Assembly: GCF_003590335.1 (NCBI RefSeq) | Contig: NZ_MIET01000010.1 | Span: 37,008 to 101,007, forward strand | Length of the DNA: 64,000 nt | Origin: Pseudoalteromonas sp. MSK9-3 | GTDB taxonomy: Bacteria; Pseudomonadota; Gammaproteobacteria; Enterobacterales; Alteromonadaceae | Reading direction: 5' to 3' | In this document: piece after piece, positions 36,148 to 44,967 of the stretch | Layout: each line of letters opens with the position of its first letter | How positions within the stretch are numbered: position 1 is the stretch's first letter | Translations under genes and position numbers: made by a program | Notes under the pieces: model-generated | The model's database searches: none | Seen by the model: only the letters and a program-made list of their open reading frames with translations | Told to the model about the DNA's origin: nothing

Positions 36148-36630
36148 TCATCTTATGGTCGAAAACTGCTGTTGTTTTTGCTGCCTAAAGCTTTGTAAGT
36201 TAACAACGTTACTCGTTTGAAAAACAACACTTTTAATTATATTAGCAAACATGTGCAGTGCCTTTCGCCAAGCGTTACGTAAGGCCAAGGTAAACTGGCG
36301 GCCCAAGTGTAATTGTAGGGTTTCTAGCATGGTATGGCACAGTACAGCTATATCTTGTTCACTGAGTTTGAGTGCATCGAAATGTAGTTTATGTTGAGTT
36401 ATTAAATCTACTAATGCGCTTTGCTGGGGTAGTAATGCAATTCCCTCACTTAAAAAAGTTTGAATACTATGTTCAACAGTAAGTAGCTGCTTTGGCGAAC
36501 TAGGCATCGCAAACTCCAGCTCATATCGCTTCAATTGAGTATGCAAGCTAACACAAAAGCAGTGAAAATTAGGCTTTAGTGTCGCGAAGGATTGCGTTAA
36601 CAGTTGGTACTGATAAGGAGAAATACTCAT
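36148..36630 (-). CDS. divergent single-domain globin
   Basis: The 160-residue protein follows the bacterial haemoglobin pattern. LLTQSFATLKPNFHCFCVSLH matches the A/B helices and LLTVEHSIQTF the E helix region. LITQHKLHFDALKLSEQDIAVL matches the F helix, with His80 as the likely proximal haem ligand, and LHLGRQFTLALRNAWRKALHMFANII matches the G/H helices. The C-terminal 25 residues are Gln-rich and basic and lack the reductase domain of flavohaemoglobin. A role in NO or oxygen handling is possible. Identity at key distal positions is unclear, so confidence is moderate. No operon partner is evident. Confidence 0.6.
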   Translation of the reverse strand: MSISPYQYQLLTQSFATLKPNFHCFCVSLHTQLKRYELEFAMPSSPKQLLTVEHSIQTFLSEGIALLPQQSALVDLITQHKLHFDALKLSEQDIAVLCHTMLETLQLHLGRQFTLALRNAWRKALHMFANIIKSVVFQTSNVVNLQSFRQQKQQQFSTIR

Positions 36631-36932
36631 AATCGCCTCTTGTCGATTAAGAGCGCGTCCGTTTGCTCGGATGGAAAAAAATTGTCAGGTGATTTCAAAC
36701 GTCAGTTTGATAAATCAGACATAACCAAACTTGATAGTCGTGGTACTACACAATCCAGATACTACCTTGAGCTCAAATAGTGTGACTGTTTTTTGAACTC
36801 ATAACGAAAGTATAGGTGTGAATAGGTAGGTTGTGAATGAAAAAGTGACTGTTGGCCGCAATATGTAGATAACAGTGATGATAAATAAGGGATTATCATC
36901 ACTGTAATATTTTATTTAGTGGTAATATTTAC
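36631..36932. other. 302-base intergenic region with a 13-bp hairpin
   Basis: No gene was found. It contains the promoter region of the globin gene and the hairpin at 36872-36905 beyond the carbonic anhydrase gene. Confidence 0.4.
36872..36905 (-). terminator. perfect 13-bp hairpin downstream of the carbonic anhydrase gene
   Basis: ACAGTGATGATAA and TTATCATCACTGT form a perfect stem with an 8-base loop, 28 bases beyond the stop on the minus strand. No U-run follows, so it may stabilise the mRNA end or terminate weakly. Confidence 0.5.
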
Positions 36933-37712
36933 TTAGTTAATTGGTGAAAGTAACTTTGGATCAGTAACTAACTGACGAACACCGTGTGCGTGATCTTCTT
37001 CAAACTCATTGCTTTCACACCATGTTGCTAAGCTATTAATATCGATTTTTGCACAAGCTGGGCGAACGCTCCAAGTAACTTGAAGTGGTGAACATTGCTG
37101 CTCTGTATAGCTAGGACCTGTTGTTGACCCTAGGAACTCTACAGGTTTACCCGTTGTATTTGGGATGTGTTTTGCTTGGTGATAACCGTTTACCATATTG
37201 CCATCGTAATCAAGGTCATTGAAATCAAGTGCATTTTCATCATTAACGACCATAAATACTTGTGTTTCTACACGTAATTGTGGGTTAGCACATTTATCAC
37301 TTAAACATGAACCAAGGCCTTTGCCTGGTGTTACGTCACATGAACTGTGAACCCAATGTACTTCAATTGTATCGCCAGGCTTCACATTTTTACATACTTT
37401 ACCCTTAGGTGCTTTAAGCTCAGCAGCGGTTAATGTGCTTGTTGCGTTACATTGGTAACCACCATATTTGCTGTCACCCGCAAAAACTGAAAAGTCTTTT
37501 GCCTTGTGTTCTGCATTCTTATGAAAGTGGATATTACATAGGTTCATGTGTTCGCTGGCCGGAGCCTTTGAAAAAACACGTTTGTTTTCACCAAGTAAAT
37601 TATCAATGTCGCGCGGAGTTTGCGGGCCATAGCCCTCACAGCTTGCAGCAACAGCTTGACCAGCGAATGCAAATGATAGCGCTGTCAAAAGAGTCATTGT
37701 TGTTTTTTTCAT
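36933..37712 (-). CDS. periplasmic delta-class carbonic anhydrase-like protein
   Basis: The 259-residue protein has a signal peptide (cleavage near AVAAS). It carries the delta carbonic anhydrase pattern: CEGYGPQTPRDID, NLCNIHFHKNAEHKAK with the histidine zinc ligands, EVHWVHSSCDV and WSVRPACAKI. Eight or more Cys suggest disulfides in the periplasm. It would hydrate CO2 to bicarbonate. This class was first described in diatoms and also occurs in marine gammaproteobacteria. It stands alone. Confidence 0.82.
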   Translation of the reverse strand: MKKTTMTLLTALSFAFAGQAVAASCEGYGPQTPRDIDNLLGENKRVFSKAPASEHMNLCNIHFHKNAEHKAKDFSVFAGDSKYGGYQCNATSTLTAAELKAPKGKVCKNVKPGDTIEVHWVHSSCDVTPGKGLGSCLSDKCANPQLRVETQVFMVVNDENALDFNDLDYDGNMVNGYHQAKHIPNTTGKPVEFLGSTTGPSYTEQQCSPLQVTWSVRPACAKIDINSLATWCESNEFEEDHAHGVRQLVTDPKLLSPIN

Positions 37713-37846
37713 AATAGTTTCTCTGTAATGTAAAAATTGCGATATTATATCTGAGCTTTTGGCGTTTTGTAATGTCTCAAGATAATAAATTACCTATTAC
37801 GGGTCCGTTCGCTGAATGATTAAGCGAATTAATCATAGATGGGAGG

Positions 37847-37875
37847 TTGCTTATTAATGGAACACTCCTTATAAT
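37847..37875 (+). promoter_or_regulatory. promoter of tRNA-fMet and downstream operon
   Basis: TTGCTT (37847-37852) and TATAAT (37870-37875) are spaced 17 bases apart. Transcription would start near 37882, about 29 bases before the mature tRNA. Confidence 0.75.
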
Positions 37876-37910
37876 ACTGCGCATATTTTGCAGTGTTTGC
37901 TGCACATTGG

Positions 37911-37987
<77 letters not shown>

Positions 37988-38022
37988 AAATCTAAAAAAT
38001 AGTACTATTTTTTTAGATGTAG

Positions 38023-38048
38023 CGCGCATTCTATGTAATGCGCGTTTT
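38023..38048 (+). terminator. hairpin 1 in the metY-rimP leader
   Basis: CGCGCATT and AATGCGCG form a perfect 8-bp stem with a 6-base loop followed by TTTTGCGTTT. An AT-only inverted repeat (37991-38017) precedes it directly after the tRNA. Confidence 0.6.
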
Positions 38049-38130
38049 GCGTTTAAGCTTCGGCTTAATTTGGCTGTAAAGCCCGCAACCAAGTTAGGCC
38101 TTTGGCCACACAGCTTTGTTTTAGGTGTGA

Positions 38131-38158
38131 CGCCCCGCTTGGTTCGGGGCGTTGTTGT
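38131..38158 (+). terminator. hairpin 2 in the metY-rimP leader
   Basis: CGCCCCG and CGGGGCG form a 7-bp GC stem with a 7-base loop followed by TTGTTGTAT. Confidence 0.6.
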
Positions 38159-38209
38159 ATCTGAAACCTTACTTTTGGTAATGCTTGGTACAACGCAACT
38201 AGTATAATT

Positions 38210-38229
38210 GGGGCTTAAGCCCTTTTTTT
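38210..38229 (+). terminator. attenuator-like hairpin directly before rimP
   Basis: GGGCTTAAGCCC is followed by seven T and ends 8 bases before the rimP ribosome site (GGAGGA at 38238-38243). A TATAAT at 38203-38208 lies just upstream. It looks like a transcription attenuator for the nusA operon. Confidence 0.6.
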
Positions 38230-38248
38230 GTTTGTATGGAGGAAATTT

Positions 38249-38704
38249 GTGACAAAACTCGAACAAGATTTGACTGAAATGTTAGAGCCAGCTGTAGAAG
38301 CACTTGGCTTCGAATTATTAGGTCTTGAGTTTGTACAAGCCGGTCGTCATTCTACACTTCGCGTGTATATTGAAAATGAAGGTGGTGTTTCAGTAGATAA
38401 TTGTGCTGACGCAAGCAGACAAGTAAGTGCAATTCTTGACGTCGAAGACCCGATTACAAACGAATATGATTTGGAAGTGTCTTCTCCTGGCGTTGATAGA
38501 CCACTATTTAAGCTGGCTCACTACGAGAAGGCACAAGGTGAAGAAGTACGTGTACGTACTAAACTTCCACAAGATGGACGACGCAACTTTAAAGGCGATT
38601 TAATCGCAGTTAGCGCCGATATGATCACGTTAAAGATCGATGGTAACGAACATTTCATTATGCTCAGTAACATCGAGCGTGCAAACATCATCGCAAAATT
38701 TTAA
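38249..38704 (+). CDS. rimP: ribosome maturation factor RimP
   Basis: The 151-residue protein matches RimP from its N-terminus (TKLEQDLTEMLEPAVEALGFEL) through VDNCADASRQVSAILDVEDPI and DLEVSSPGVDRPLF. RimP helps assemble the 30S subunit. The GTG start is chosen because the family begins here and GGAGGA lies 5 bases before it; the longer frame from 38228 overlaps the attenuator. First protein gene of the rimP-nusA-infB-rbfA-truB operon. Confidence 0.95.
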   Translation: MTKLEQDLTEMLEPAVEALGFELLGLEFVQAGRHSTLRVYIENEGGVSVDNCADASRQVSAILDVEDPITNEYDLEVSSPGVDRPLFKLAHYEKAQGEEVRVRTKLPQDGRRNFKGDLIAVSADMITLKIDGNEHFIMLSNIERANIIAKF

Positions 38705-38744
38705 ATATTGAGTGCGAAGGACAAGGGCAAGCGAGGCATTACTT

Positions 38745-40247
38745 ATGGCAAAAGAGATATTATTGGTGGCAGAAGCCGTTTCCAATGAGAAGGCAGTCCC
38801 AAAAGAAAAGATTTTTGAAGCGTTAGAGTTTGCTCTAGCGACTGCAACTAAGAAAAAACACGATGGTGATATTGAAGTACGTGTATCAATCGATCGCAAA
38901 ACAGGTGAGTACGATACTTTCCGTCGTTGGATGGCTGTTGATCCTCAAGAAGATGGTTCACTAGAAAACCCGTATTCAGAAATCACCCTTGAAGCGGCAC
39001 AGGTAGAAGAGCCTGAGACGCAACTTGGTGACTTTGTTGAAGAGCAGATTGAGTCAATTAAGTTTGACCGTATTACAACGCAAATGGCAAAACAGGTTAT
39101 CGTACAGAAAGTACGTGAAGCTGAAAGAGCACTCGTTGTTGAAGCATACAAAGATCAACAAGGTGAGCTGGTAACGGGTGTTGTTAAAAAAGCAACCCGT
39201 GATGCGATTGTTATTGATTTGGGTAATAATGCTGAAGCGGTTATTTACCGTGATGACATGTTACCACGCGAAAGCTTCCGCCCTGGTGACCGTGTTCGTG
39301 GTTTACTTTATGAAGTAAAACCTGAAGCACGTGGTGCACAATTATTTGTGACGCGTTCAAAGCCTGAAATGCTGATGGAATTATTCCGCATTGAGGTGCC
39401 AGAAATTGGCGAAGAAATGATTGAAATTCGCGGCGCCGCACGAGATCCAGGTTCTCGCGCAAAGATCGCAGTTAAATCAAATGATAAGCGCATTGACCCT
39501 GTTGGTGCATGTGTTGGTATGCGTGGTGCACGTGTACAAGCGGTTTCTACTGAACTTGGTGGAGAGCGTGTTGATATCGTATTATACGATGATAACCCTG
39601 CACAGTTTGTTATTAACGCGATGGCGCCAGCGGAAGTCGCTTCTATCGTAATGGATGAAGATTCGCGTTCAATGGATATCGCTGTAGAATCAGATAACCT
39701 TGCACAAGCGATTGGCCGTAATGGTCAAAACATTCGTTTAGCTAGCCAGTTAACTGGGTGGGAACTAAACGTGATGACTGTTGAAGACATGGATGCTAAG
39801 AACTCAGAAGAGTCAGACAAGCTAGTTAACTTGTTTACACAGAACCTAGACATTGATGATGACTTCGCTGGTCTATTAATTAATGAAGGTTTCTCTACGC
39901 TTGAAGAAGTTGCGTATGTTCCTGTTGCTGAGTTCTTAGAAATTGACGGTCTTGATGAAGACACCGTTGAAGAGCTGCGTAATCGTGCAAAAGATGCGTT
40001 AACAACGAAAGCACTTAAAACGGAAGAAAGCCTTGAAGGTGCAGAGCCTGCTGAAGACCTGCTTGCGCTAGAAGGGTTAGAGCGTCATTTGGCATTTGTT
40101 ATGGCAAGCAAAGGTGTTGTAACACTAGAAGACTTAGCTGAGCAGGGAATTGACGAGCTAGTAGAAATTACAGAGTTATCAGAGCAAGATGCTGGGCAGT
40201 TAATCATGGCTGCACGTAACATTTGTTGGTTTGGTGAAGACGAATAA
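38745..40247 (+). CDS. nusA: transcription elongation/termination factor NusA
   Basis: The 500-residue protein has the NusA N-terminal domain ([19 protein letters not shown]), an S1 domain around residues 135-200, KH domains to about 345 ([24 protein letters not shown]) and two C-terminal acidic repeats ([39 protein letters not shown]) as in gammaproteobacteria. It modulates pausing, termination and rRNA antitermination. ATG at 38745 starts the family sequence; the frame's earlier start at 38712 adds nothing conserved. It is likely autoregulated through the leader hairpins. Confidence 0.97.
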   Translation: MAKEILLVAEAVSNEKAVPKEKIFEALEFALATATKKKHDGDIEVRVSIDRKTGEYDTFRRWMAVDPQEDGSLENPYSEITLEAAQVEEPETQLGDFVEEQIESIKFDRITTQMAKQVIVQKVREAERALVVEAYKDQQGELVTGVVKKATRDAIVIDLGNNAEAVIYRDDMLPRESFRPGDRVRGLLYEVKPEARGAQLFVTRSKPEMLMELFRIEVPEIGEEMIEIRGAARDPGSRAKIAVKSNDKRIDPVGACVGMRGARVQAVSTELGGERVDIVLYDDNPAQFVINAMAPAEVASIVMDEDSRSMDIAVESDNLAQAIGRNGQNIRLASQLTGWELNVMTVEDMDAKNSEESDKLVNLFTQNLDIDDDFAGLLINEGFSTLEEVAYVPVAEFLEIDGLDEDTVEELRNRAKDALTTKALKTEESLEGAEPAEDLLALEGLERHLAFVMASKGVVTLEDLAEQGIDELVEITELSEQDAGQLIMAARNICWFGEDE

Positions 40248-40271
40248 TTTATTAACGGAGTAACACACACT

Positions 40272-42920
40272 ATGGCAGAAGTAAGCATTGAAAAACTAGC
40301 CGAGACTATTGATACAACTGTTGATAAATTGCTGCAGCAATTAAACGATGCAGGGATCACCAAAGGCGAGGCTGATAGTGTTACTGAATCTGAAAAGGCT
40401 CAGTTACTTGACCACCTAAGTAAGCAACACGGTGGTAAAGGTGCTGAAGGTCCTGAACGTATGACTTTACAACGTAAAAGCAAAAGCACATTAAATGTGA
40501 AAGGCTCTACGGGTAAAGACAAGGCCGTTCAGGTTGAAGTACGCAAAAAACGTACTTACGTGAAAAAGAGCACTATTGACCAAGAGAAAGAGCAAGAACG
40601 TCTAGCTGCAGAAGAAGCTAGCCGTAAAGAGGCTGAATTAAAAGCACAGCAAGTAGCTGAGCAAAAGGCCAAAGAAGATGCTGAGCGTAAAGCAAAAGAA
40701 GACGCTGAGCGTAAAGTTAAAGAAGAGGCAAAACGTAAAGCTGAAGCTGAGCGAAAAGCCAATCAACCGCAGGACAAGAAAGTGGATAGTGCGAAAGTTG
40801 AAAAAGACCGCCTAGAAGCGGAGCGTCTGCAAAAAGAAGCAGAAGAGGCAGCATTGATAAAAGCTGAAGAAGAAGCGAAACTTCAAGCAGAAGCAGCGCG
40901 TAAACTGGCTGAAGAAAATTCAGTTCGTTGGAAGAAAGAAGAAGAGGAACGTCGTCGTCGCGAAGAAACGGCTGACCATCACCTGACTACATCAACTTAT
41001 GCACGTGAAGCAGAAGATGAGTCAGATGCACGCGAAGAGAAAAGTGCGCGTCGCAAGAAAAAGAAAAAAGCACCTGCAAGAGCTGAAGCGCCTTCAAGAG
41101 GCCGTAAAGGTAAACTAAAAGCGCCTTCATCTTTACAGCACGGCTTCCAAAAGCCAGTTGCAGATGTAAAACAAGAAGTACGTATCAGTGAAACAATAGC
41201 AGTTGCTGAACTGGCTTCTCGTATGGCTGTAAAAGGCACTGAAGTCGTTAAAACGATGATGAAAATGGGTGACATGGTTACTATTAACCAAGTTATCGAC
41301 CAAGAAACAGCACAGCTAGTTGCTGAAGAAATGGGCCACAAAGTAGTTCTGGTAAAAGAAAATGAACTAGAAGTACAAGTATTGAGTGACCGTAGTGAAG
41401 TTGAATCAACTGAATCACGTGCACCAGTAGTAACGGTAATGGGTCACGTTGACCACGGTAAAACGTCAACGCTTGATTACATCCGAAGTGCAAAAGTTGC
41501 GTCTGGCGAAGCCGGTGGTATTACACAGCACATTGGTGCATATCACGTTGAAACGGAAGGCGGCATGATCACCTTCTTAGATACTCCAGGACACGCCGCG
41601 TTTACGTCAATGCGTGCACGTGGTGCAAAAGCAACTGATATCGTTATCCTAGTTGTTGCCGCAGATGATGGTGTAATGCCTCAGACAAAAGAAGCTGTAC
41701 AACACGCTAAAGCAGCGGGTGTACCTTTGATTGTTGCTGTGAACAAAATGGATAAAGAAGGCGCTGATCCAGATCGCGTTAAGAACGAACTAGCACAGTT
41801 AGACGTTATCCCAGAAGAGTGGGGCGGCGATACGCAATTTGCACACATCTCTGCAAAAGCGGGTACTGGTGTTGATGAGCTTCTAGAAGCAGTTCTAATG
41901 CAATCTGAGCTATTAGAGCTAACTGCACCAACACAAGGTATGGGCGCAGGTGTTGTTATTGAATCACGTCTTGATAAAGGGCGTGGTCCAGTTGCAACTG
42001 TTCTTGTTCAGTCAGGTCAGCTTAATCAAGGCGATATCGTTTTATGTGGTCTTGAGTATGGTCGTGTTCGTGCGATGCGCGACGAAAATGGTAAAGAAAT
42101 CAAAACTGCTGGTCCATCAATCCCTGTAGAGATCTTAGGTCTTTCAGGTGTTCCAGCAGCAGGTGATGAAGCGACTGTTGTTAAAGACGAGCGTAAAGCA
42201 CGTGAAGTTGCATTGTACCGTCAAGGTAAATTCCGTGATGTTAAACTAGCGCGTCAGCAAAAAGCGAAGCTAGAGAACATGTTCAGCAACATGACTGAAG
42301 GCAATGTGTCGGAAGTTAATGTTGTATTGAAAGCGGACGTTCAAGGTTCAATTCAGGCGATTGCAGATTCACTTGTTAAACTGTCTACAGATGAAGTTAA
42401 AGTGAAGATTGTTGGTAGTGGCGTAGGTGGTATCACTGAAACTGATGCAACACTTGCTGCGGCTTCAAATGCAATCATTGTTGGCTTTAACGTACGTGCT
42501 GATGCATCTGCGCGTAAAGTGGTTGACTCTGAGAACCTTGATTTACGTTACTACAGCGTTATCTACAGCTTGATTGAAGAAGTTAAGCAAGCGATGTCTG
42601 GTATGCTAGCTCCTGAATTTAAGCAAGAGATCATTGGTCTTGCTGAAGTTCGTGATGTGTTCAAGTCTCCTAAAATCGGCGCAATCGCGGGTTGTATGGT
42701 TACAGAAGGCATCGTTAAGCGTAGCGCGCCAATCCGTGTACTTCGTGAAAACGTGGTTATCTACGAAGGTGAACTTGAGTCACTTCGTCGCTTTAAAGAC
42801 GACGTACAAGAAGTGCGTAACGGCATGGAATGTGGTATCGGTGTTAAGAACTACAACGATGTTAAAGTTGGCGACCAAATCGAAGTATTCGAGACGGTTG
42901 AAGTTCAACGTACATTGTAA
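40272..42920 (+). CDS. infB: translation initiation factor IF-2
   Basis: The 882-residue protein has an IF2_N module ([21 protein letters not shown]), a long charged Glu/Lys/Ala linker (about 95-290), a second N-terminal IF-2 domain, the GTPase with [11 protein letters not shown] (about 385), DTPGHAAF and NKMD, and the C-terminal beta-barrel domains that bind fMet-tRNA. Its co-location with metY links initiator tRNA and IF-2. Internal in-frame starts for shorter IF-2 forms may exist in the linker but were not judged. AACGGAG precedes the start. Confidence 0.97.
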   Translation: MAEVSIEKLAETIDTTVDKLLQQLNDAGITKGEADSVTESEKAQLLDHLSKQHGGKGAEGPERMTLQRKSKSTLNVKGSTGKDKAVQVEVRKKRTYVKKSTIDQEKEQERLAAEEASRKEAELKAQQVAEQKAKEDAERKAKEDAERKVKEEAKRKAEAERKANQPQDKKVDSAKVEKDRLEAERLQKEAEEAALIKAEEEAKLQAEAARKLAEENSVRWKKEEEERRRREETADHHLTTSTYAREAEDESDAREEKSARRKKKKKAPARAEAPSRGRKGKLKAPSSLQHGFQKPVADVKQEVRISETIAVAELASRMAVKGTEVVKTMMKMGDMVTINQVIDQETAQLVAEEMGHKVVLVKENELEVQVLSDRSEVESTESRAPVVTVMGHVDHGKTSTLDYIRSAKVASGEAGGITQHIGAYHVETEGGMITFLDTPGHAAFTSMRARGAKATDIVILVVAADDGVMPQTKEAVQHAKAAGVPLIVAVNKMDKEGADPDRVKNELAQLDVIPEEWGGDTQFAHISAKAGTGVDELLEAVLMQSELLELTAPTQGMGAGVVIESRLDKGRGPVATVLVQSGQLNQGDIVLCGLEYGRVRAMRDENGKEIKTAGPSIPVEILGLSGVPAAGDEATVVKDERKAREVALYRQGKFRDVKLARQQKAKLENMFSNMTEGNVSEVNVVLKADVQGSIQAIADSLVKLSTDEVKVKIVGSGVGGITETDATLAAASNAIIVGFNVRADASARKVVDSENLDLRYYSVIYSLIEEVKQAMSGMLAPEFKQEIIGLAEVRDVFKSPKIGAIAGCMVTEGIVKRSAPIRVLRENVVIYEGELESLRRFKDDVQEVRNGMECGIGVKNYNDVKVGDQIEVFETVEVQRTL

Positions 42921-42942
42921 ACCATTGCTATAATAATGGTTG

Positions 42943-42966
42943 AAATGGGGGCACTAGCCCCCATTT
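42943..42966 (+). terminator. hairpin between infB and rbfA
   Basis: AAATGGGGGC and GCCCCCATTT pair perfectly around a short ACTA loop. Only a short T-run follows, so partial termination or processing is likely. A small inverted repeat (ACCATT/AATGGT, 42921-42940) lies just before. Confidence 0.55.
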
Positions 42967-43031
42967 GTTCGTTTAAAACTAATTAAACTTATTATTGTTT
43001 TTCAATAAGTTAAAATTTATAAGTGGTGAAG

Positions 43032-43430
43032 ATGAGAGAATTTTCTCGCACAGATAGAGTTGGCCAGCAAATCCAAAAAGAGATTGCTGTGATATTACAA
43101 CGTGAAATTAAAGACCCACGCTTAGGCATGGTGACGGTTTCTGCGGTTGAAGTATCAAGAGACTTATCTTACGCAAAAATCTTTATTACGGTATTGAATA
43201 CCAGTGATGAAGATAAGACTAAGCAAAGTGTTGCCATCTTAAATGATGCAACGGGCTATATTCGTTCTATTCTAGGTAAGCGTATTCGTGCGCGTATCAT
43301 GCCAGAACTACGTTTTGTGGTAGACAATTCGTTACTTGAAGGTATGCGTATTTCAAATCTCGTGGATTCAGTTATTCGTGATGATAACGAAAAGCGCGGA
43401 CCTGAGTCATCGGAGGATGAGCAAGAGTAA
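43032..43430 (+). CDS. rbfA: 30S ribosome-binding factor A
   Basis: The 132-residue protein matches Rbf[33 protein letters not shown], then [14 protein letters not shown] and a KH-like fold ending in [17 protein letters not shown]. RbfA assists 16S 5'-end maturation and cold adaptation. ATG at 43032 matches the family start better than GTG at 43023. It overlaps the next gene by one base (TAATG). Confidence 0.95.
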   Translation: MREFSRTDRVGQQIQKEIAVILQREIKDPRLGMVTVSAVEVSRDLSYAKIFITVLNTSDEDKTKQSVAILNDATGYIRSILGKRIRARIMPELRFVVDNSLLEGMRISNLVDSVIRDDNEKRGPESSEDEQE

Positions 43431-44365
43431 TGGCAAGACGTTCAAAAGGTCGTCCGGTTGATGGCATCGTGCTTTTGCACAAACCTGAAGGGATCTCTTC
43501 GAATAAAGCGTTGCAACAAGCGAAAGGTATTTACTTTGCGCAAAAAGCAGGTCATACCGGTGCATTAGATCCACTGGCAACAGGCATGCTACCCATTTGT
43601 TTTGGTGAAGCGACCAAGTTCACACAGTTTTTATTAGATACTGATAAAACCTATGTTGTGCGCGCCAAGTTAGGCGAACGCACAACCACCTCTGATTCTG
43701 ACGGTGAAGTTGTTGAGACGCGCCCTGTAGATATCACGCTGGATGGTTTACAAAAAGAAATCACCGGTTTCTTGGGTGAAACTGATCAATATCCTTCAAT
43801 GTACTCAGCATTAAAATATCAAGGTCAGCCTTTATATAAATATGCCAGAGAGGGCATTGAAGTACCTCGTAAGTGTCGAAAAATAAATGTATATAGTCTA
43901 ACGCTTGACGAGTATGACGCTGAGAATGAAGAAATTCAGATGACAGCGCATGTATCAAAAGGCACCTATATTCGTACTATCGTGGATGATTTAGGTGAAA
44001 AGCTAGGGTGTGGTGCGCATGTCATTATGTTGCATCGTTCAAAAGTGGGCCATTATCCAAGTGAGCAAATGGTCACCATTGAACAACTAGAAGAGAAGCT
44101 ACAGCAAGCAAAAGCCGAAGGGGTTGAACCTTCAACATACCTAGATGAATTACTGTTGCCGATGGACACTGCTTTGGTTGATTTACCCGTGGTTGAGATC
44201 ACGGCGGAGCAAGGTGTGGCATTTAGCCATGGTCAGGTTGTGGTATGTGGCACGGTACCTGAGGGTATTATTAAAGTGGTTGCAGACGGCCGGTTTATTG
44301 GTATTGGTGAGCGTAACCCAGATGGCCATTTAAAAGCCAAACGCGCACTGGCAACTAACCAATAG
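43430..44365 (+). CDS. truB: tRNA pseudouridine(55) synthase
   Basis: The 311-residue protein has the TruB signature GHTGALDPLATGMLPICFGEATKF with catalytic Asp, GQPLYKYAREGIEVPRK, HVSKGTYIRTIVDDLGEKLG and a C-terminal PUA-like domain. It forms pseudouridine 55 in the T loop of tRNAs. It overlaps rbfA by 1 base, so the pair is translationally coupled. Confidence 0.96.
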   Translation: MARRSKGRPVDGIVLLHKPEGISSNKALQQAKGIYFAQKAGHTGALDPLATGMLPICFGEATKFTQFLLDTDKTYVVRAKLGERTTTSDSDGEVVETRPVDITLDGLQKEITGFLGETDQYPSMYSALKYQGQPLYKYAREGIEVPRKCRKINVYSLTLDEYDAENEEIQMTAHVSKGTYIRTIVDDLGEKLGCGAHVIMLHRSKVGHYPSEQMVTIEQLEEKLQQAKAEGVEPSTYLDELLLPMDTALVDLPVVEITAEQGVAFSHGQVVVCGTVPEGIIKVVADGRFIGIGERNPDGHLKAKRALATNQ

Positions 44366-44395
44366 TTTTTTCTAGTCTCACGCGGTGAATATTGC

Positions 44396-44401
44396 TATAC
44401 T
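44396..44401 (+). promoter_or_regulatory. -10 box of the rpsO promoter
   Basis: TATACT lies about 73 bases before the rpsO start and is followed by a GCGCGC discriminator. The -35 region (about 44373-44378) is weak. The long leader leaves room for S15 autoregulation, which I cannot confirm. Confidence 0.45.
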
Positions 44402-44473
44402 GCGCGCCGCTTACTCGCTTTTGCTGAATTAGTGATCGGCTTAAGCACAATTTAAATTAATTTTGGAGTTATT

Positions 44474-44743
44474 ATGTCACTAAGTACTCAAGAAAAAGTA
44501 GAAATCGTTGCTAAATTTGCACGTGTTGAAGGCGACACTGGTTCACCTGAAGTACAAGTAGCACTTCTTACTTTCGACATCAACAAGCTACAAGGTCACT
44601 TCGCTGATCATAAGCATGATTTCCACTCACGTCGTGGTCTTCTTCGCAAAGTTAGCCAACGTCGTAAATTACTTGATTACCTTAAAGGTAAAAACGTTGA
44701 GCGTTACTCAGCGCTAATCAAAGAGCTTGGCCTACGTCGCTAA
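44474..44743 (+). CDS. rpsO: 30S ribosomal protein S15
   Basis: The 89-residue protein is full-length S15: [26 protein letters not shown], the rRNA-binding [24 protein letters not shown] and the end [18 protein letters not shown] ribosome site sits 6 bases upstream. A terminator follows at 44781, and pnp lies beyond it as in E. coli. Confidence 0.97.
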   Translation: MSLSTQEKVEIVAKFARVEGDTGSPEVQVALLTFDINKLQGHFADHKHDFHSRRGLLRKVSQRRKLLDYLKGKNVERYSALIKELGLRR

Positions 44744-44780
44744 TCTTTTGATTGATTGTTGGCTTTTTTAGCTAACATTA

Positions 44781-44808
44781 AAAAAGGGGCTTTCAAGCCC
44801 CTTTTTTT
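44781..44808 (+). terminator. intrinsic terminator of rpsO
   Basis: AAAAAGGGGCTT and AAGCCCCTTTTT form a strong stem followed by seven T. Confidence 0.9.
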
Positions 44809-44873
44809 GTGGGTGTTCTCCACGTATACTAACACCCGCTTAGCATTGGGCTAAGTCAGCGCCAGCGCTTTTG

Positions 44874-44924
44874 CCAATTGTAGTGCTTAAATAGATTGCT
44901 TAGTCTATTTAAGACTGTAATTGG
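44874..44924 (+). promoter_or_regulatory. long hairpin in the pnp leader (RNase III/PNPase autoregulation element)
   Basis: CCAATT (44874) pairs with AATTGG (ending 44924), and CTTAAATAGA (44886-44895) pairs with TCTATTTAAG (44904-44913), with an 8-base loop. Further outward CGCCA/TGGCG pairs can extend the stem. The position 44 bases before the pnp start matches the RNase III-cleaved leader hairpin that mediates PNPase autocontrol in E. coli. Confidence 0.75.
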
Positions 44925-44967
44925 TACTAGTTGGCGTCTATATTTTGTTTTATTTAAGGAAATATTT

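Noticed and set aside
40600..40790. Repeated [16 protein letters not shown] units as a possible repeat element
   Set aside because: They are the normal low-complexity helical linker of IF-2, not a mobile or structural DNA repeat.
41293..41493. Minus-strand frames within infB, including Ser/Ala-rich ones near 40556-40762
   Set aside because: They are mirror images of the repetitive Glu/Lys/Ala linker of IF-2.
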